This document shows, piece by piece, positions 20,300 through 33,800 of a stretch of DNA of 64,000 nucleotides. The notes beneath the pieces were generated by a model, which was given only the letters and a program-made list of their open reading frames with translations, did no database searches and had not been told where the DNA came from. Positions within the stretch are counted from its first letter, which is position 1; each line of letters opens with the position of its first letter. The translations under genes and the position numbers were made by a program. The stretch is from Penium margaritaceum (lineage: Eukaryota > Streptophyta > Zygnematophyceae > Desmidiales > Peniaceae): assembly GCA_023375785.1 (NCBI GenBank), contig SZWC01001186.1, forward strand, positions 98,562-162,561. The letters run 5' to 3'.

Positions 20300-22060
20300 T
20301 CCATTAATACTGATGTAAACTACTCCGCTGCTCCAATTGACTTGTGAATTGTGCCGATACAAGAAATCTTGCCCGAGGATGATTTCATGATCGCTCATTA
20401 GGCAAATCCTCCGGACTATGACGTCTTATAGGTCATCGAATTTGCAGCTTGAGTGGCTCGCAAAGTTGAAGGACCTGTAGGTGTCCATCGACGGTTCTTC
20501 CTTGAAAACATCCTGGTTTGATCCACAGACCCAGCTTTTGAACCATGTCGGTGCTGCCAAAGCTGTGACAATATTATCTATCCAATAATGTTGGTACCGT
20601 TCTACAACTTTTACAACCCCTCGGTTGCACTCGTGGTAGTATCACTAGTAGGTCCTCTTCATACCCCTCATCAAACGTTGCCATCTCAGGAACCCTCGTC
20701 TTTGGCAATGTGAGCCGCATAAATGGGTGATCGGTCGGCACAGAGTTTTCCAACCGGACAAGAGCCTTGCTGTTTACTCCTATCCCTTGTTTTTTCCCGA
20801 CTCCTCACCTTTTCTGTGTGAGTTCCTCCCTTATTGGCTTGATGTTACCGCTTACGGTAGTCGTGCAAATTGTGACCCGGTTTTTCGCAGTTCCGACAGA
20901 GGCATTGATTGTGCTGATTGATGACGTCAATCTCCATTAGTGAAAATGTTTCTACAGGCTACGAATTTCCTTTGCCATGATAAGGATTGCAGCTTTTGAG
21001 CTGCCGGCCATTAGATTCCTCCATCCAAGCATTGTCATCGGCGCTGTCGATGCGGTCGACAGTTACAATGATTCATGGATGGTCCTTTTAGATACCAAAA
21101 ATGGCAATTGCTCGCCGAGTATCATGCTTCAAGCCGTTCTTATAGTAGAATGAAAATCCATCGGGGGCGAGATTGCTGCAGGTGACAACCTTGTAGAAAC
21201 GTCAAGTATTCACTTCCAGGCTCGACTGCTGATGCAAAACGCTATAGTCTATTGCATGTGTCAGATTCCTCATTGAGCGTCCCAAAGCAAGCAAGTGCAG
21301 AACACGTAAACTCACTCCATGTTTCCAGTGGCATAAGAGAGTCGTGCCATGTTGGATCTTGTAGGCGTACTACCTCTACTCGAGAGGTAGTACGACTTTG
21401 GTTGACGATGCAAGAGGGATCAGGAGAGCCATTGATTCCGCTCCACCAGTCTCCTGTTGCTGTTGGATGGTCTTTAAATCCAACCATTGACTCAAAGTTG
21501 TGCCACGCAAAAGCAAGGCAACCAGGTCAATCTTCTTTTTGTCATGGTTGACCCCAGCAGCGGTGAAGTACACGTCCAAACTTGTACGCCAGATCCCGAC
21601 CGCCGGTCACTGAGAATTTATGGGATCGAACGGCTCCAGGTGTGCCTGTTGAATTTGGGGTTCACTTGAGAGTTGCCAATGTCTCTCAGTGAGCACTACT
21701 TCATGCGCACAAGAAACTTGAAGCTCCTCCATTGCTGTGTTGGAGCATATGAGTGTTGAGGCTATCGAGTCCTGACAAATTCTAGTGCGGGATTTTGTTG
21801 ATTTGCGCATGTTGGCTGATGCCTCCCACTACGTGAGGTGTCGTCCCAATAGGCTATGGTGTGGGCGAAAGTTGTTTTTAGCCCAAGGGGACCGTCAACA
21901 AACTGGCCGTTGGGATCATTGGTGCTGCACCAATTGACGTGAAGGTTGTCTTTGACACCTGGTTTGCCTCGAGAGTGTCATTGTTTGTGTGCTGTTGATC
22001 CGCAATCGACGGAGTACTCGCTAGGGACTACTACTCGTTGCCGGGTGTGCTCTATTCACC
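20300..22060 (-). pseudogene. Gypsy gag / protease region
   Basis: Weak gag-like sequence upstream of reverse transcriptase, with a zinc-knuckle remnant near 20870-20900 (NCEKPGHNLHDYR). Too decayed for finer division. Confidence 0.6.
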
Positions 22061-22182
22061 ATTGTCATCGTGTATTCTGAAATCCTCTTAAAGGTGGAGA
22101 TGCACAGAGGACTTGTGCGAGGTTTTTGCGAGGTAGTTTATGTGTTGGATGCCCATCTGGCACCGCTGCACTCTGATACCAA

Positions 22183-22733
22183 GAGTTACGCTGAGTGGAA
22201 CGTAGGCGGTTTGCAAGGATGAGGTGCATGACAAAAGACAATTGGGATTTTCTGAGACATGGATAATTTGTATTTGGTAGTAAGTTTACTTTGATGAAAA
22301 GTGTTGAGTGTGTCAAGCACATGTATATAATACCGAGAACAAGAATGAGGCATAATTCAGGTCACCGGCATTTGAGTAGAGTGATGCGTGCCAGGTCACG
22401 CCATGAGTGGCTGATTCAAGAAGCTCCACGGAGAAGTCAGGGGGCTAAAAGAACATCTTGTTGCTTCCTTGAAGATGAGCATCGTTCAGAAGTTGACCAA
22501 ACGATTGAAGCATTGATATGGTTTGCGACACTTCTGTTCAACCATTCTGGAAAGTGCTAAAAGTTGTCGGAAACTTTTTGAACGGGACACCGGCGGTTGG
22601 GGCAGTTGGCCGAAATGCCCTTGGCTGAACGGCGGAAAAATCCTATGAAGTCACAGCACAGTGGGCCATGAATGTAAGAAAAGAAATGCCAACTCACAAG
22701 TTTTTGGGACTCATATACATCAAGGACATAACA
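22183..22733 (-). repeat. Gypsy LTR, right copy
   Basis: Partner of 16146-16678; its inner edge abuts the tRNA-iMet primer-binding site. Confidence 0.8.
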
Positions 22734-24356
22734 CGAGGCTTGAGCCCTTGACATGCGTGCTACCAAGACGGCTCACGGAGCTACGCCCAGTCGATAGGCT
22801 TCTTGCTCTTGGCAAGCAATGTCCAAAACCTTAGACTTGGGTGGTTTCAAACAGACTTCATCAATTACACCACTCTTGCCATCCTAGCCACTGATTTTGC
22901 AGCTCAAAATGTATCAATTCTTTCTTGTTCTATAGACAAGAATTGGCCAATTGTCACAAAAAAATGTTGTGGAGCCGACGGGTGGGAACTTCCTCACAAA
23001 AAAATGCAAGTTCGAGACAAGGACAATACATCTATACCATTTCAAACCTAAATGTGTCCAATCATGCCATGTTATTGGCGGTCGATACACATTAAAAAAA
23101 AAAAAAAATAGCAGAACACTACAAAGGTTGTTCTCAAAGATTCCTGTCACAACTCCTAGACGCAGTTTGTTATTGTGTTGTGTAAGGGATAAAACGAGTC
23201 TGAGTTCGAGGTTCGCAATTTAGACTCACTTACACGGAGGCCTGCAGCAACTGACTTTGGCGGGACAATACTGTCAACCAATTTTACACCTTTTTCTGAC
23301 GCAAGACCTGACAGCGTTGACCCGTGTTTTTTTATTTGTACCCAGCACCGACAGGAGCAATGGTTCCCCATGCTTGTCTACTTGTGAGAAGCTGCTATAG
23401 CCCCGGAGATATTGCAATTTTCAGCAATAACTTGGAGCAAAAGACATTTCCTTCGGGAAATTGTTTCACTCAGACAGCCACTCAAGCATGACGTTCGTCC
23501 GTTCACTCCACATTTCACATCAAAAGCCATCCTCCATAGTGTCCCAATGCATCGTCCCAGTTTCCTTTTGCCAGAACTCAAAGATGGTGTGCCCATGTTC
23601 ACTTCGCTTCTATCCTTAGTCCTGACATACACACCTCTATGTTCTAGCTTTGCATTGTAAGTGTGTCGCATGCGTTGAACCACAATGGATGCACGTCCCC
23701 TCACATGCCAGAGGCAAAAAATTGACTTAGAGTTAAAGGTTTCATGCACAAACTCCTCCACAATTTTGTCTTGCGACCACTGGTAGCTTTCCTTCACCAT
23801 TCTTGTGGCACGGGTTATCCATGACGCACCATTCTCTTTTGCAAAACTCCCGCACTCCATTTTTTCCAATGTCATTTCTGTCCTAATCTTCCATGGATTG
23901 ATGTTCCATGCCTAAAATTTTCCTTAGTGAAAGGTTTGGGTCTGGGGATAAAAGAAGGGTTACATACAGAAATGTTGAAGAAATTCAATGCAGAGATTCT
24001 TAAAGAAGAGGAGGATGAGAATGCACCGTATTCTTTTATGATGTTGTTTTATGGACTACATCATATTGTGGATGTTAGGAATGTAGTATCTTGTAAAGAG
24101 TGATGAAAGAAGGCTTCGTCCATTGCATGTGACCTCATTGTATGTTGATTGAATTTGCTTCAAGTAGGCAAAAGACGTAAACTCACATTGTTACTCCATT
24201 GTTCTTATTGGATCGTGGGAAAAACATGAAAGGTTCCATTTGATGTCACGTGCAAACAAAAAGAGCCCCTGTGTATGATCCAACGTCAAAGTTTCCACGT
24301 TGTAGTGAAAACCATATCTATGATAAAACGCAGAAGCTACATGATATCATGGAATT
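22734..24356. other. Unassigned region with one 165-residue open frame
   Basis: The longest open frame is 23378-23875 on the minus strand. It includes NGASWITRATRMVKESYQWSQDKIVEEFVHETFNSK and a basic C-terminal half, but I recognise no family. A second minus frame (23156-23371) ends nearby. They could be exons or old transposon sequence. An A-run lies at 23092-23108. No other feature seen. Confidence 0.35.
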
Positions 24357-25275
24357 CTAGCCATTCGAGCCCCTCTTCTCTCCTCCGATAAATGAAAACA
24401 CAGTGCAATTTGCAATAGCCTCCTTCTCAAGCATATCCACTATTTCAGCCAACCTCTGGTCTGCTTCCTCTACTAGTATAACAAGCAATACAATGTCCTC
24501 AATAGCTGCATTACAGACCTGAACATCCATTTCATTATGGATATCCATATCCATTGTGCATTGAATAGCATTTCACTACCATGTTTTGTTGACTGGTTAA
24601 TTGTGCATGTGACTCATGTTGTGTAGAATGAAACAACATGTAATAGTGAGTTGTACGTTCATGAGGTTTTCTTCCTTGGTTTTGAGTAGAACACGCCAAC
24701 GGCATTTCAACAGTCCAAAATTTCACTCCTTTGCCATGAAGTTACCTGACTTGTGCTTGTTGAAAGACCTCTAGTTTGGCTACAATCTGAAGCATGCGAC
24801 CTTGCAAGATGGAATATCGTTTGAACGACAAGAGTTTGCTGTGTCTCCCACGAGTTTGTAGCCATGGATTTCATCTTTTACATGTAATGTTTATTTGTGA
24901 ATAGTCACCAATCATGCAAAGGTCCTGGCCAACAGAAGTGGTACCAGCAGATGATGGTGTTTTTGTCGATAACATACTGTACAAGGATAGAGTACACTCC
25001 CTTCTTTTTTCATGAGCTCTCAACGTTATCATGTGGGAGAATTATTGAAATGTGACTTCTGTCAATTGCCCCAACAGCCCAACGAATGTCATAAACTGAA
25101 GAGAAATCTACTTTCATCATATGAAACTCCTCAGATGTAGGCCACTAGACATAAAGAGGCTTGAACGTTTACCTGAAAGAATAGTGAAACCAGAGACACA
25201 ACTCATCAACAGAGGCATTTTATAATGAATGTGCCTCATGCCATGGGCAAGTCAAAGTAGGGACAACTCTTTGTT
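24357..25275 (-). pseudogene. PIF/Harbinger (HARBI1-like, DDE_4) transposase remnant
   Basis: On the minus strand, from about 25170 leftward: WPTSEEFHMMKVDFSSVYDIRWAVGAIDRSHISI, with AIDRSH matching the first catalytic Asp box (AIDGSH); then KGVYSILVQYVIDKNTIICW and CWPGPLHDW.LFTN, the second Asp box. Further left, in another frame, NFGLLKCRWRVLLKT and ITCCFILHNMSH match the conserved end of the domain, followed by an acidic C-terminus (AAIEDIVLLVILVEEADQRLAEIV) ending at 24357. ASVDELCLWFHYSF near 25200 is probably the end of the N-terminal domain. Two in-frame stops in the first half and a frame change before FGLLK show decay. In this family the transposase pairs with a Myb/SANT-type protein; none was found next to it. 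Confidence 0.75.
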
Positions 25276-25735
25276 CAAAGGGGATGCATGGGAAAGTTTT
25301 CATTTTGTGGCTTTAAAGACTAGGTCGTCATTTGGAGATGATATAGTTGAAGAGGGTTGGACTAAAAAAATGATAGACTTCGTGGCTTCATTACGTTGGG
25401 CTGTCAGCCAAATAGGAGTATTGCATGCTAAGGGAGGTTGCGCCCACAGTGCAACTGGCCTTTGATGACAGACAAGTTAGAGTCACATAATGTAGCAAAG
25501 AACAAATTGCAACTTGGAAAACTCATGTCCAACACATTGTGGTCCAAATTCCCAGATGAAGATCACGAGCAGAACTATCATGTCCTCATCAATAGACTCG
25601 AATTTTTCCTCCATTTCTATGGCTAGCAGAGGTTGGAAGCATTGACTCGACAAGGGGTAGCGTTGGTGGACATGAGAATTGTGCTCTCACGGTGATTTTC
25701 TTGAGTGGCACAAGCGTTGGGATGCTGGAGAATCT
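25276..25735. other. Unassigned sequence next to the Harbinger remnant
   Basis: Plus-strand frames read TDKLESHNVAKNKLQLGKLMSN and DHEQNYHVLINRLEFFL, with no family recognised. Could be the non-transposase part of the element or unrelated. Confidence 0.3.
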
Positions 25736-25739
25736 TGAG

Positions 25740-26110
25740 TGTGGTAGGTGAACTGGTTGTGTGGACGGTAGACACCGTTTCTGGTGTGAATAGGATGACA
25801 TGTAGGTGGAAAAAGGAGATGTTTGAAAACAAAAACCATACCACAACCAAGGACATTGCTCAGCCCGTGAGCAACATCCCTGCATAAGTTCATGCGGGGG
25901 CATGTCCATTTGAGAAAGAACATGTGCATACCTGATAGTTGGTTGCATAAAAAGGCAGCCACAGTATAGACAAAGGAACAAGACATGTGGACCAGTGAAG
26001 TGGTCACAGTACAATAAAAAAAAGTGTTCAATGATTTCCTTTCGCAGCGAAAGTTTTTCGCAACATATAGAACTCATTTTCTTCCCATGACATTGAGACT
26101 GTTGAGTTCA
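25740..26110. repeat. Diverged direct repeat, copy 1
   Basis: Aligns with 26230-26605 through GGTAGACACC/CAGTAGGCACC, AAAAGGGAGATGTTTGAAAACAA, CACCTGATAGTTGGTTGCATAAAAAG, ACACGTGGACCAG and GAGTTCATCC. The unit step is about 490 bp. In both copies the minus strand reads related peptides (LFLCLYCGCLFMQP / LTVTIFLCNQLSG; ending in H..T..TP..V), so the unit may derive from an exon. Confidence 0.7.
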
Positions 26111-26229
26111 TCCAATGTTAAATGATTAGTATGGCTATAGTTGTGTGTTTTTATGTTATGTCTACTGTTCCTAACTATGTGTCCATAATGCCTACTGGTC
26201 CTAACTACAGATCTTTTCTCTATGTCTAT

Positions 26230-26605
26230 GTGTCTAGTGGCCAGTAGGCACCATTGCTGGTGTCAATAGGGTATTCCGTGAATGGAAAAGGGAGATGTTT
26301 GAAAACAAGTCTATACTAAAATCAAGGAAGTTGCTTGGCATATAAGCATTGTCCTTGCATGACGTCAGTGTGGGGCATGTCCACTTGGGAAAACAACTGT
26401 ACACACCTGATAGTTGGTTGCATAAAAAGATAGTCACAGTTAAGATGAAGGAAGTAGACACGTGGACCAGGAAAGTGGCCTCATGGAAATCTAAAACGTA
26501 CTTATTGTTTAATTTTTGCACTTTGTGACAAACGATTTTTGCTACTATGATTCGTTTTACAGCAATGGCATGTAGGAATTTGAGTTCATCCGGTGTGAGA
26601 GCACC
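26230..26605. repeat. Diverged direct repeat, copy 2
   Basis: Second copy of 25740-26110. The minus strand has a 124-residue open frame beginning MGALTPDELKFLHAIAVKR; not recognised. The start of that frame resembles an N-terminal helix rather than repeat noise, so a lost exon is possible. Confidence 0.65.
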
Positions 26606-26609
26606 CATA

Positions 26610-27870
26610 GTAACCTACTTGTAGTAAAATGTTTTAGTAAATCTGAAGGTATTGTTTTTTGGTAGTGATGTGAACCGGGGCAGCCCTCAGGGAGGTGATT
26701 TGGCTCGCTAAAAGCCGCCTAGGCAGGACCAAATGTTTGTGAGAGGAAGTTGCAGGTTGCACAGACAGAAAGTTTGGAGGAAAATGTAGAATTTCAGGGA
26801 GTACGAATGTCAGAGTTGACTCCTGATGGAGAAATCAAATCATCACATATTTCTAACAAGCCCTTGCACGCATCATTTGACCAAGGGAGAACTGAGATAC
26901 ACACTGTCAAAGGTGACTGTCTAGCCCACTCCTACCCTAGCGTGATGGGCGGCAGTCGCAATGTCATGCGTTGGAATTATGGCTCAAACGGCCTGTACGG
27001 CCAATAATCCTCAAATTCTCCTTCCTTGAAATCTCTTGAAGGCCCTCCAGCCGTCTTTTCTCCTTGAAGGCCACTCTCAGCCGTCCTGGTCAATAATTCT
27101 GGCCGCCTTCTGTGTTGAAAGTGCTCTGGTCCCCACTTTTATCTGAACCATGATCTCCAAACTTTGGAAAACCATGTCTTACTCAAATGGACTCCGAATT
27201 GAGTTCCGTAAATTGCGTTTGAACCTGTGAAACATCTTGTATGCATCTATGCTATTGTATGGTTTTCCCAAGCAACACGTTCTTGTCACTTTCAGGCAAC
27301 CTCATACCCATGAAGTAGTCTGTTTTGTAATTAGACCACCAAGACACAGCAAATTGGACGTCGAATGTTGTGGAAAAAGTGTTAGAAAAATGGAAATTTA
27401 CGGAGACATGTATGAAATCATGCTCAACAAGCTAAGTGTTCATATTGTATCATAACTTATGTTTGGAAGTTCAACTGACTTTTGAACATGGTTTTTTCTT
27501 TAAACTGCATTGTAATAGCAAGTACATGGCGTATGTGAAGACTGTAGATTTTCATTAAAGATTTGAATACACGAAAACCTTATGGAAATAACTTCTATTC
27601 TCTTCACTTGTCAGGCCTGAATTTTCTAATGCTTCCCTGTTCCGTTAACATACAAAAAAGATAGGAAGGTATGTCTTGTCGTAAAATGAAAAAGATATGG
27701 AAATCTAATGAGGTGGGGAATGAGCTTACAAAGATGAAAAGAAACGAAAACATGCTTGAAAATGTGTTTTTTGTGTTTTAATTATGTATGAAACAATGTT
27801 TGGCTTTTGAAGAAGGCTCTTGTTGTTAGTTGTAAGTTGGCCTCTACATATGTATTTCTATGTTATCATG
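26610..27870. other. Intergenic, AT-rich
   Basis: No recognisable gene. Around 27030-27100 the phrase CTTGAAGGCC...CAGCCGTC occurs twice. Nothing else seen. Confidence 0.45.
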
Positions 27871-27871
27871 A

Positions 27872-30800
27872 TCTACACTACATGCTATATACTCTATACT
27901 AGACACTCGCACAAAGCAATGCACACTGCCATGGTTGTCCATGAAGAATATGGTTAAAAAATAGTGCACACGTGTGCATTTCATGACGTGCCATAAGATC
28001 TACTGGATCTCCAGATCCGTTGCATCATGGAGAATGATGTTGTTTATCTCAACATTCTCAATAGATTACTTCAGGCTAGTGCAGAGTGTATTGATGTGCA
28101 AATGGGAGTAAGAAATTTCATCCTACCACAAAAAAAAATCAATTTACTCAGTGTAATCTAACACCAGTACACATCACTTGCACTACAACGTGTTACGATA
28201 TTCCTAGAAGACAAAAGACGTTGGTGACTAAAAAAACCTAAACAATGCTATGCAACTAGAATGAACTGAAAGGAAACCCACTCAAACCATGGCACGATCG
28301 GTTCTTTGAAGGTTCACCTTTCCGAACTGCAGGGTCGTTCTGGATAGTCAGGGTTCCTATTGTATTCTAGAATCACGTGATATGGACTCCCGGAAGGATA
28401 TTGAAGCAAGATGATACACATGGCCATGGCTGTCAAGTAGCAATTTGGTTCACACATTGTCTGCATGTGTGAATGCAATGATGTGCCATGAGATCTCTTG
28501 GGTCTTCACATTATTTTCATCATGGTGGATGTATTTTTTCATGTCAATAGATGATACTGAGCTAGTGTGGTGTGGTTTGTTTTGCAAACGTGAGTGAAAA
28601 TTGGAGGCCTATCACAAGAACGACTCAGTTCACTCAACGTAATCTGACCCCAGGACACATCACTTGTACCATGATGTGGTAGGATATTCCATGAAGACAA
28701 AATGCATTGATGGCCATAAGAAAATGATCAATGCTATGCACCTAATGTGGGCTGAACTGACACCCACTCCAACCACGACGTAGTTGGCTCTTCAAAGGAT
28801 CACCCTTCTGATCCACGGGGTATCTCTGGCCAGTGAAGATTCCCATTGTATCCCAAAAACAAATGATCTAGACTCTAGACTTGACATTGAAACAAACCAA
28901 TGCACAATGCCACGGAAGATGTGGTTCCATAATGGTATTCATGTATGCATTGAATGATGTGCCATATGTGCCGTATCATGACAAATTTCTTTGTTCATGT
29001 CAGCATCTTGAACGAATGAATTGGGGCTGGTTTCATGTGCACTGATAACCAAATGGCAGTAAATGATATATGCCTATCACAAGAATATCTCATTTCTCTT
29101 GTCGTTATCAGACGCCAAGACACATCACTTTTGCGACAACGTGTTACAATATCCCTAGATGAAAAAAACGGTCGACAGCCTTAGATTCTTGAATAGTGCT
29201 ATGCAAACAGTGTGGACTGAATGGACATCCACTCAAACCACAACAAGGTTGGTTCTCTGAATGTTCACCGAACTGTGGGGTGGCTATGGCCCATCGGGAT
29301 TCCCATTGTACTCCAACACCACATAGTATGCACTCTAGAAAGAACACTGGAACAAGAGAGTATACATTTCCGTGATTCTAAAAAAAACAATGTGGTTCAC
29401 GGATTGCATGCATGTGTGCATTACATGATGTACCATGTGGTTATCAGATCATTTGAATTACCATGAATGCTTTTGTTCATGTTCCTGTTTTCAATGTTTG
29501 ATTTTGGGCTGGTGCGGTGTGTAATGATGTCCGAATGGGAGTGAACAGTATGAGCCGATCACTAGAGCCACTCACTTCACTCAATCAAGTCTGACACCAC
29601 TCCAGATCACTCTTTCCACGAAGTATTGTGACTTTCCTACACAACAAAATATGTTGATTGCCATACATGCTTGAACAATTCCATGCAACTGATGTGGAAA
29701 AAATGGGCATCCGCTCAAACCATGGCGTGGTTGGCTCTTCAAAAGTTAACCCTTTCAAACCATGGTGTGGCTCTTGCCAAACATGATTTTCATTGTACCC
29801 CAATACCACGTGCTATGGACTCTACATTGGACAGTGTAATAGGAAGATGTACATTGCCATGGTGTTCAATGATAAATGTGCTTTAAAAATGGAATGCATG
29901 TGTGCATAGAATGATGTGCCATGAGATCTATTGGGTATTCAGATCTGTCGTATTATGGCTTTTGTCGTTGTTCATGTCAGCGTGTTAAATAGATGATTTC
30001 AGGCTGGTGTGGTGTTTACTGATGTGCAAATAGGGGTAAACCTTGTCCACCTATCACAAAAATGATCCACTTTACTCATTGTAATCTGACACTACAAGAC
30101 ATGACTTCTACAACAACGTGTTGCTATATGTCTAGTCAACAGAAGACGTCAACCGCCATTAATGCTTGAACAATGCTATGCACCTAGTGTCGACTGAATG
30201 GGCACCCACTAAAACCACGACCTAGTAGGTTCTTCAAATGTTCACCCTTCCAAACCATGGGGTGGCTCTGGCCAGTTTGGATTCTATTGTACCCCAGCAC
30301 CACATGCTATGGACTCTTGCTTGGATACTAGAGCAAGACGTTTCCATGGTTTTCAATGATAAACATGGTTCACAAATGTCATGCATGTGCTCATGGAATG
30401 ATGTGCCATGAGATATCTTGGGTCTTCACATCTGTTTCATCATGGTGAACATTATTGTTCATGTTTGTATTGTCAACAGAAAACAATTGAGTGGTGTGGC
30501 ATGCACTAATGTACAAACGGGAGTAAATTATGTATGCTTAAAATAAAGATAACACATTTAACTCAACTTTCTCTTACACCACGGTACATCACTTGTACCA
30601 CGACGTATTATGATATGCCTACACGACAAGATATGGTCGTCCATTGATGCTTGGACAATGCAATGTAACTAGTGTGGACTGAACGGACACCCACTCAAAC
30701 CATGACATGATTGGTTCTTCAATGGTTAGCCATTCCAAACTGCGTGGTGGATTTGGCTAGTCAGGATTTCCATTGTACCACAAAACCACATGCTATGGAC

Positions 30801-33800
30801 TCTATAGTGGACACTAGAAAAATGTTACACACATTGCCATGGTTTTCCATGGCAAATGTTGCTTAAAAATGGTAGGTCTGTATGCATGAAGTGACATGCC
30901 ATGCAACATCTTGGGTCTTCTGATATGTCACATCATGGCAAATGTTGTTGTTCATGTAGGTGTTGTCAATAGATGAGGATGGGGTGGTTTGTTGTACAAT
31001 GATGTGAAAATGGAAATAAAGGATGTATGCCAATCACAAGAATGACTCATTTCACTCAATGTAATCTGACATCATGACACATCACTTGTACCACGGCGTG
31101 TTACGATGCTTCTAGATGACAAAAGACCTCAATGACCATCAATACCTAACAATGCTATGGAACTAGCGTGGAATGAATAACACCAACTCAAACCACAACA
31201 TGTTTTGTTCCTGAAAGATTGACCCTTCCAAGAGGAAAATGGCTCTAACGAGTTAGCATTCCAATTGTATTCCAACACCAAATGCTATGGGCTCTAGACA
31301 GGAAACTAAAACAAGGTTATACACGTTGCCATGGTTTTTTAAAACACACGTGGTTAAAAAATGGTGTTCATGCGTACATGGAATGACGTGCTATTATATA
31401 CATTTGGCCTTCATGTATATTGCATCATGGTAATTTTGTTGTTCATGTCTGCATTGTCAATAGATTACTTTGGGCTAATGTGGTGTGCCGTGTTGCGCAA
31501 ATGGAAGTGACGGATACATACCGATCACAAAAACGAGTCACTCAATGTAATTTGACACCATGACACATAACCTCTACCACAATGTGTTTGGATATGCCTA
31601 GATGAATCAAGACATGGATGTCGATTTATTCTTTAACAGTGCTATGCAACTAGTGTGGAATGAACAAACACCCACTCAAACCACAATGTGGTTGGTTCTT
31701 GAAAGGTTCACCTGTTCAAACCACGGGATAACTCTTGCCAGTCAAGATTCCCATTGTGCCGCAAGACCACATGCTATGGACTCTAGACAGGACAGTAGAA
31801 CAAGAAGATACGTATTTCCATTGTTTTCAATGAAAATTGTGGTTCATAAGAGGCATGAATTCGTGCATGGACTGATGTTCCATGAGTTCTCTTGGATCTT
31901 CAGACCTGTCACATCATAGCAGTGTTGTTTTTCATGTGAGCAATGTCAATAGATGATGTCGAGCTAATGTGATGTGTAATGATGTCCAAAATGGGAGTGA
32001 AAAAATGTATTCATATCACAATAACGACATATTCCTCTCAACGTAGTCCGATACCATGAAACATTACTTGTACCCATAAGTATCATGGTTTTCCCAGACG
32101 AAAAGAGACATTGATAGCCATCGATGCTTGAAATATTCTATGCAACTTGTGTGGACTGAAATGGCACCCAATCAAACCACCACATGGTTGGTTCTTCAAA
32201 GGTTCACCTCTCCAAACCTTGGGATGGGTCTGGCCAGTCAAGATTCTCATTGCATCCCATCACCACATGTTATGCACTCTAGATAGGACACCAGAACAGG
32301 ACAATACACATTGCCATGGTTGTCAATAATGAATGTGGTTCACAAATGGTATGCATGTGTGCACTGAATGATGTGCCACATGATCTCTTGGATCCCGAGA
32401 CCTGTCACATCATGGAAAATGTCTTTGTTCATGTCGGCATTGTCAATAAATGATTTTGGTCTGGTGTGGTGTGCAGTGATGTGCAAATGGGAGTGCACGA
32501 TGTTTGTTTTTGACAAGAACGACTCGCTTCACTCAACGTAATCTTACACCAGGAATCATCGCTTCTACCACGGTATGCTGCGATATTCCTAGGCAACAAA
32601 AGATGTTAATAGAAACCAAAACTTGAATAATGTTTTACAACTAGTGTGGAAGTAATGGACTCCCACTCAAATAATGGACCCCCAGAAAATGGTTGGTTCT
32701 TTGAAGGATCAGCCTTCAAGACCGCTGGGTGGCTCTTGCCAGTCAAGATTCCCATTACCCTGCTGCCTGATTATTTTTTCATTGAATAAATACTTGGGAC
32801 CACAAATTATTTTGCTTGGCTACACGTTAGATATTCTCTCCAAAAGATTAATATGTTTAGTTAATTCCTTGGGCCAGGTTTGCAACTTGAGGATAAAGCA
32901 AACTCCAAAACGCAATCGCATGGCCTCTGACGGCCACGCAATCACCCGATTTTCTGGTGTTGACACCAGAGAATCGAGGATAGACAAGCGAGATCCTCTC
33001 CTTACTAAAAAAATCATTTAATGCAACATATTCGAATGATTTTGTTCATTTTGAGAACAGGAGATGATAAAGACCCAAAACGAATTAAGATGACAAGTCA
33101 TAAATTATCCTAGAGCATGAAATCATCAGGCAGAAGGGTTTAACCCAAAACTACATGTTTTGGACTATAGACTAAACACTGGAACAGGTCGACACACATT
33201 GCCATGGTTCTCAACGACCATTTGGTTTACATGTGGTATGCACGTGTGCATGGAATGATATGCAATGAGATCTCCTGGGTATTTCCACATGTCCAATCAT
33301 GGCGAATGTTTTTGTTTATGTCAGCATTGTCTATGGATGTTTTTGGACTGGTGTAATGTGAAAAAATGTGCAAATGGGAGTAAATGATGTATGTGTATCA
33401 CAAGAACAATGGACTTCATTCAACATAATGTAACACCAGGACACACCACTTGTAGCACGATGTGTTATGATATGCCTAGACGACAAAAGATGTCGATAGC
33501 CATAGATGCTTAAATGATGCTATACAACTAGTGTCAACTGAAGTGGCATCCAATCAAACCACGACAAGGTTGGTTATTCAGAGATTCACCTTTTCAAACT
33601 GCGGGGTGGATTTGGTCACTGTACCCCAAAATCACACACTATGTATTATAGAATGGACACAAGAACAAGATGATACCCACTGCCATGGTTCTAAACAGCA
33701 CATGTGGTTCAAAAATGGTATGTATATGTGTATGGAATGATGTGCCATGAGATCTCTCCATATCCGTCGCATCATGGCAAATGTCCTTGTTCATGTGTGT

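Larger units (their letters stand above)
16146..22733 (-). mobile_element. Ty3/gypsy LTR retrotransposon, old and heavily broken
   Basis: About 6.6 kb on the minus strand. It has diverged direct LTRs (about 16146-16678 and 22183-22733), a primer-binding site TGGTATCAGAGTGCA (plus-strand 22167-22181) inside the right LTR and a polypurine tract AAAAGGGGGGGAAG (16679-16692) inside the left one. Gag lies at the right; then come protease, reverse transcriptase, RNase H and, last, integrase at the left. Integrase after RNase H is diagnostic of Ty3/gypsy. Numerous breaks affect all domains, and the LTRs differ visibly in almost every line, so it is clearly older than the copia at 6-14 kb. It contains perfect short inverted repeats with five-base spacers. 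No clear target duplication could be read. Confidence 0.85.
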
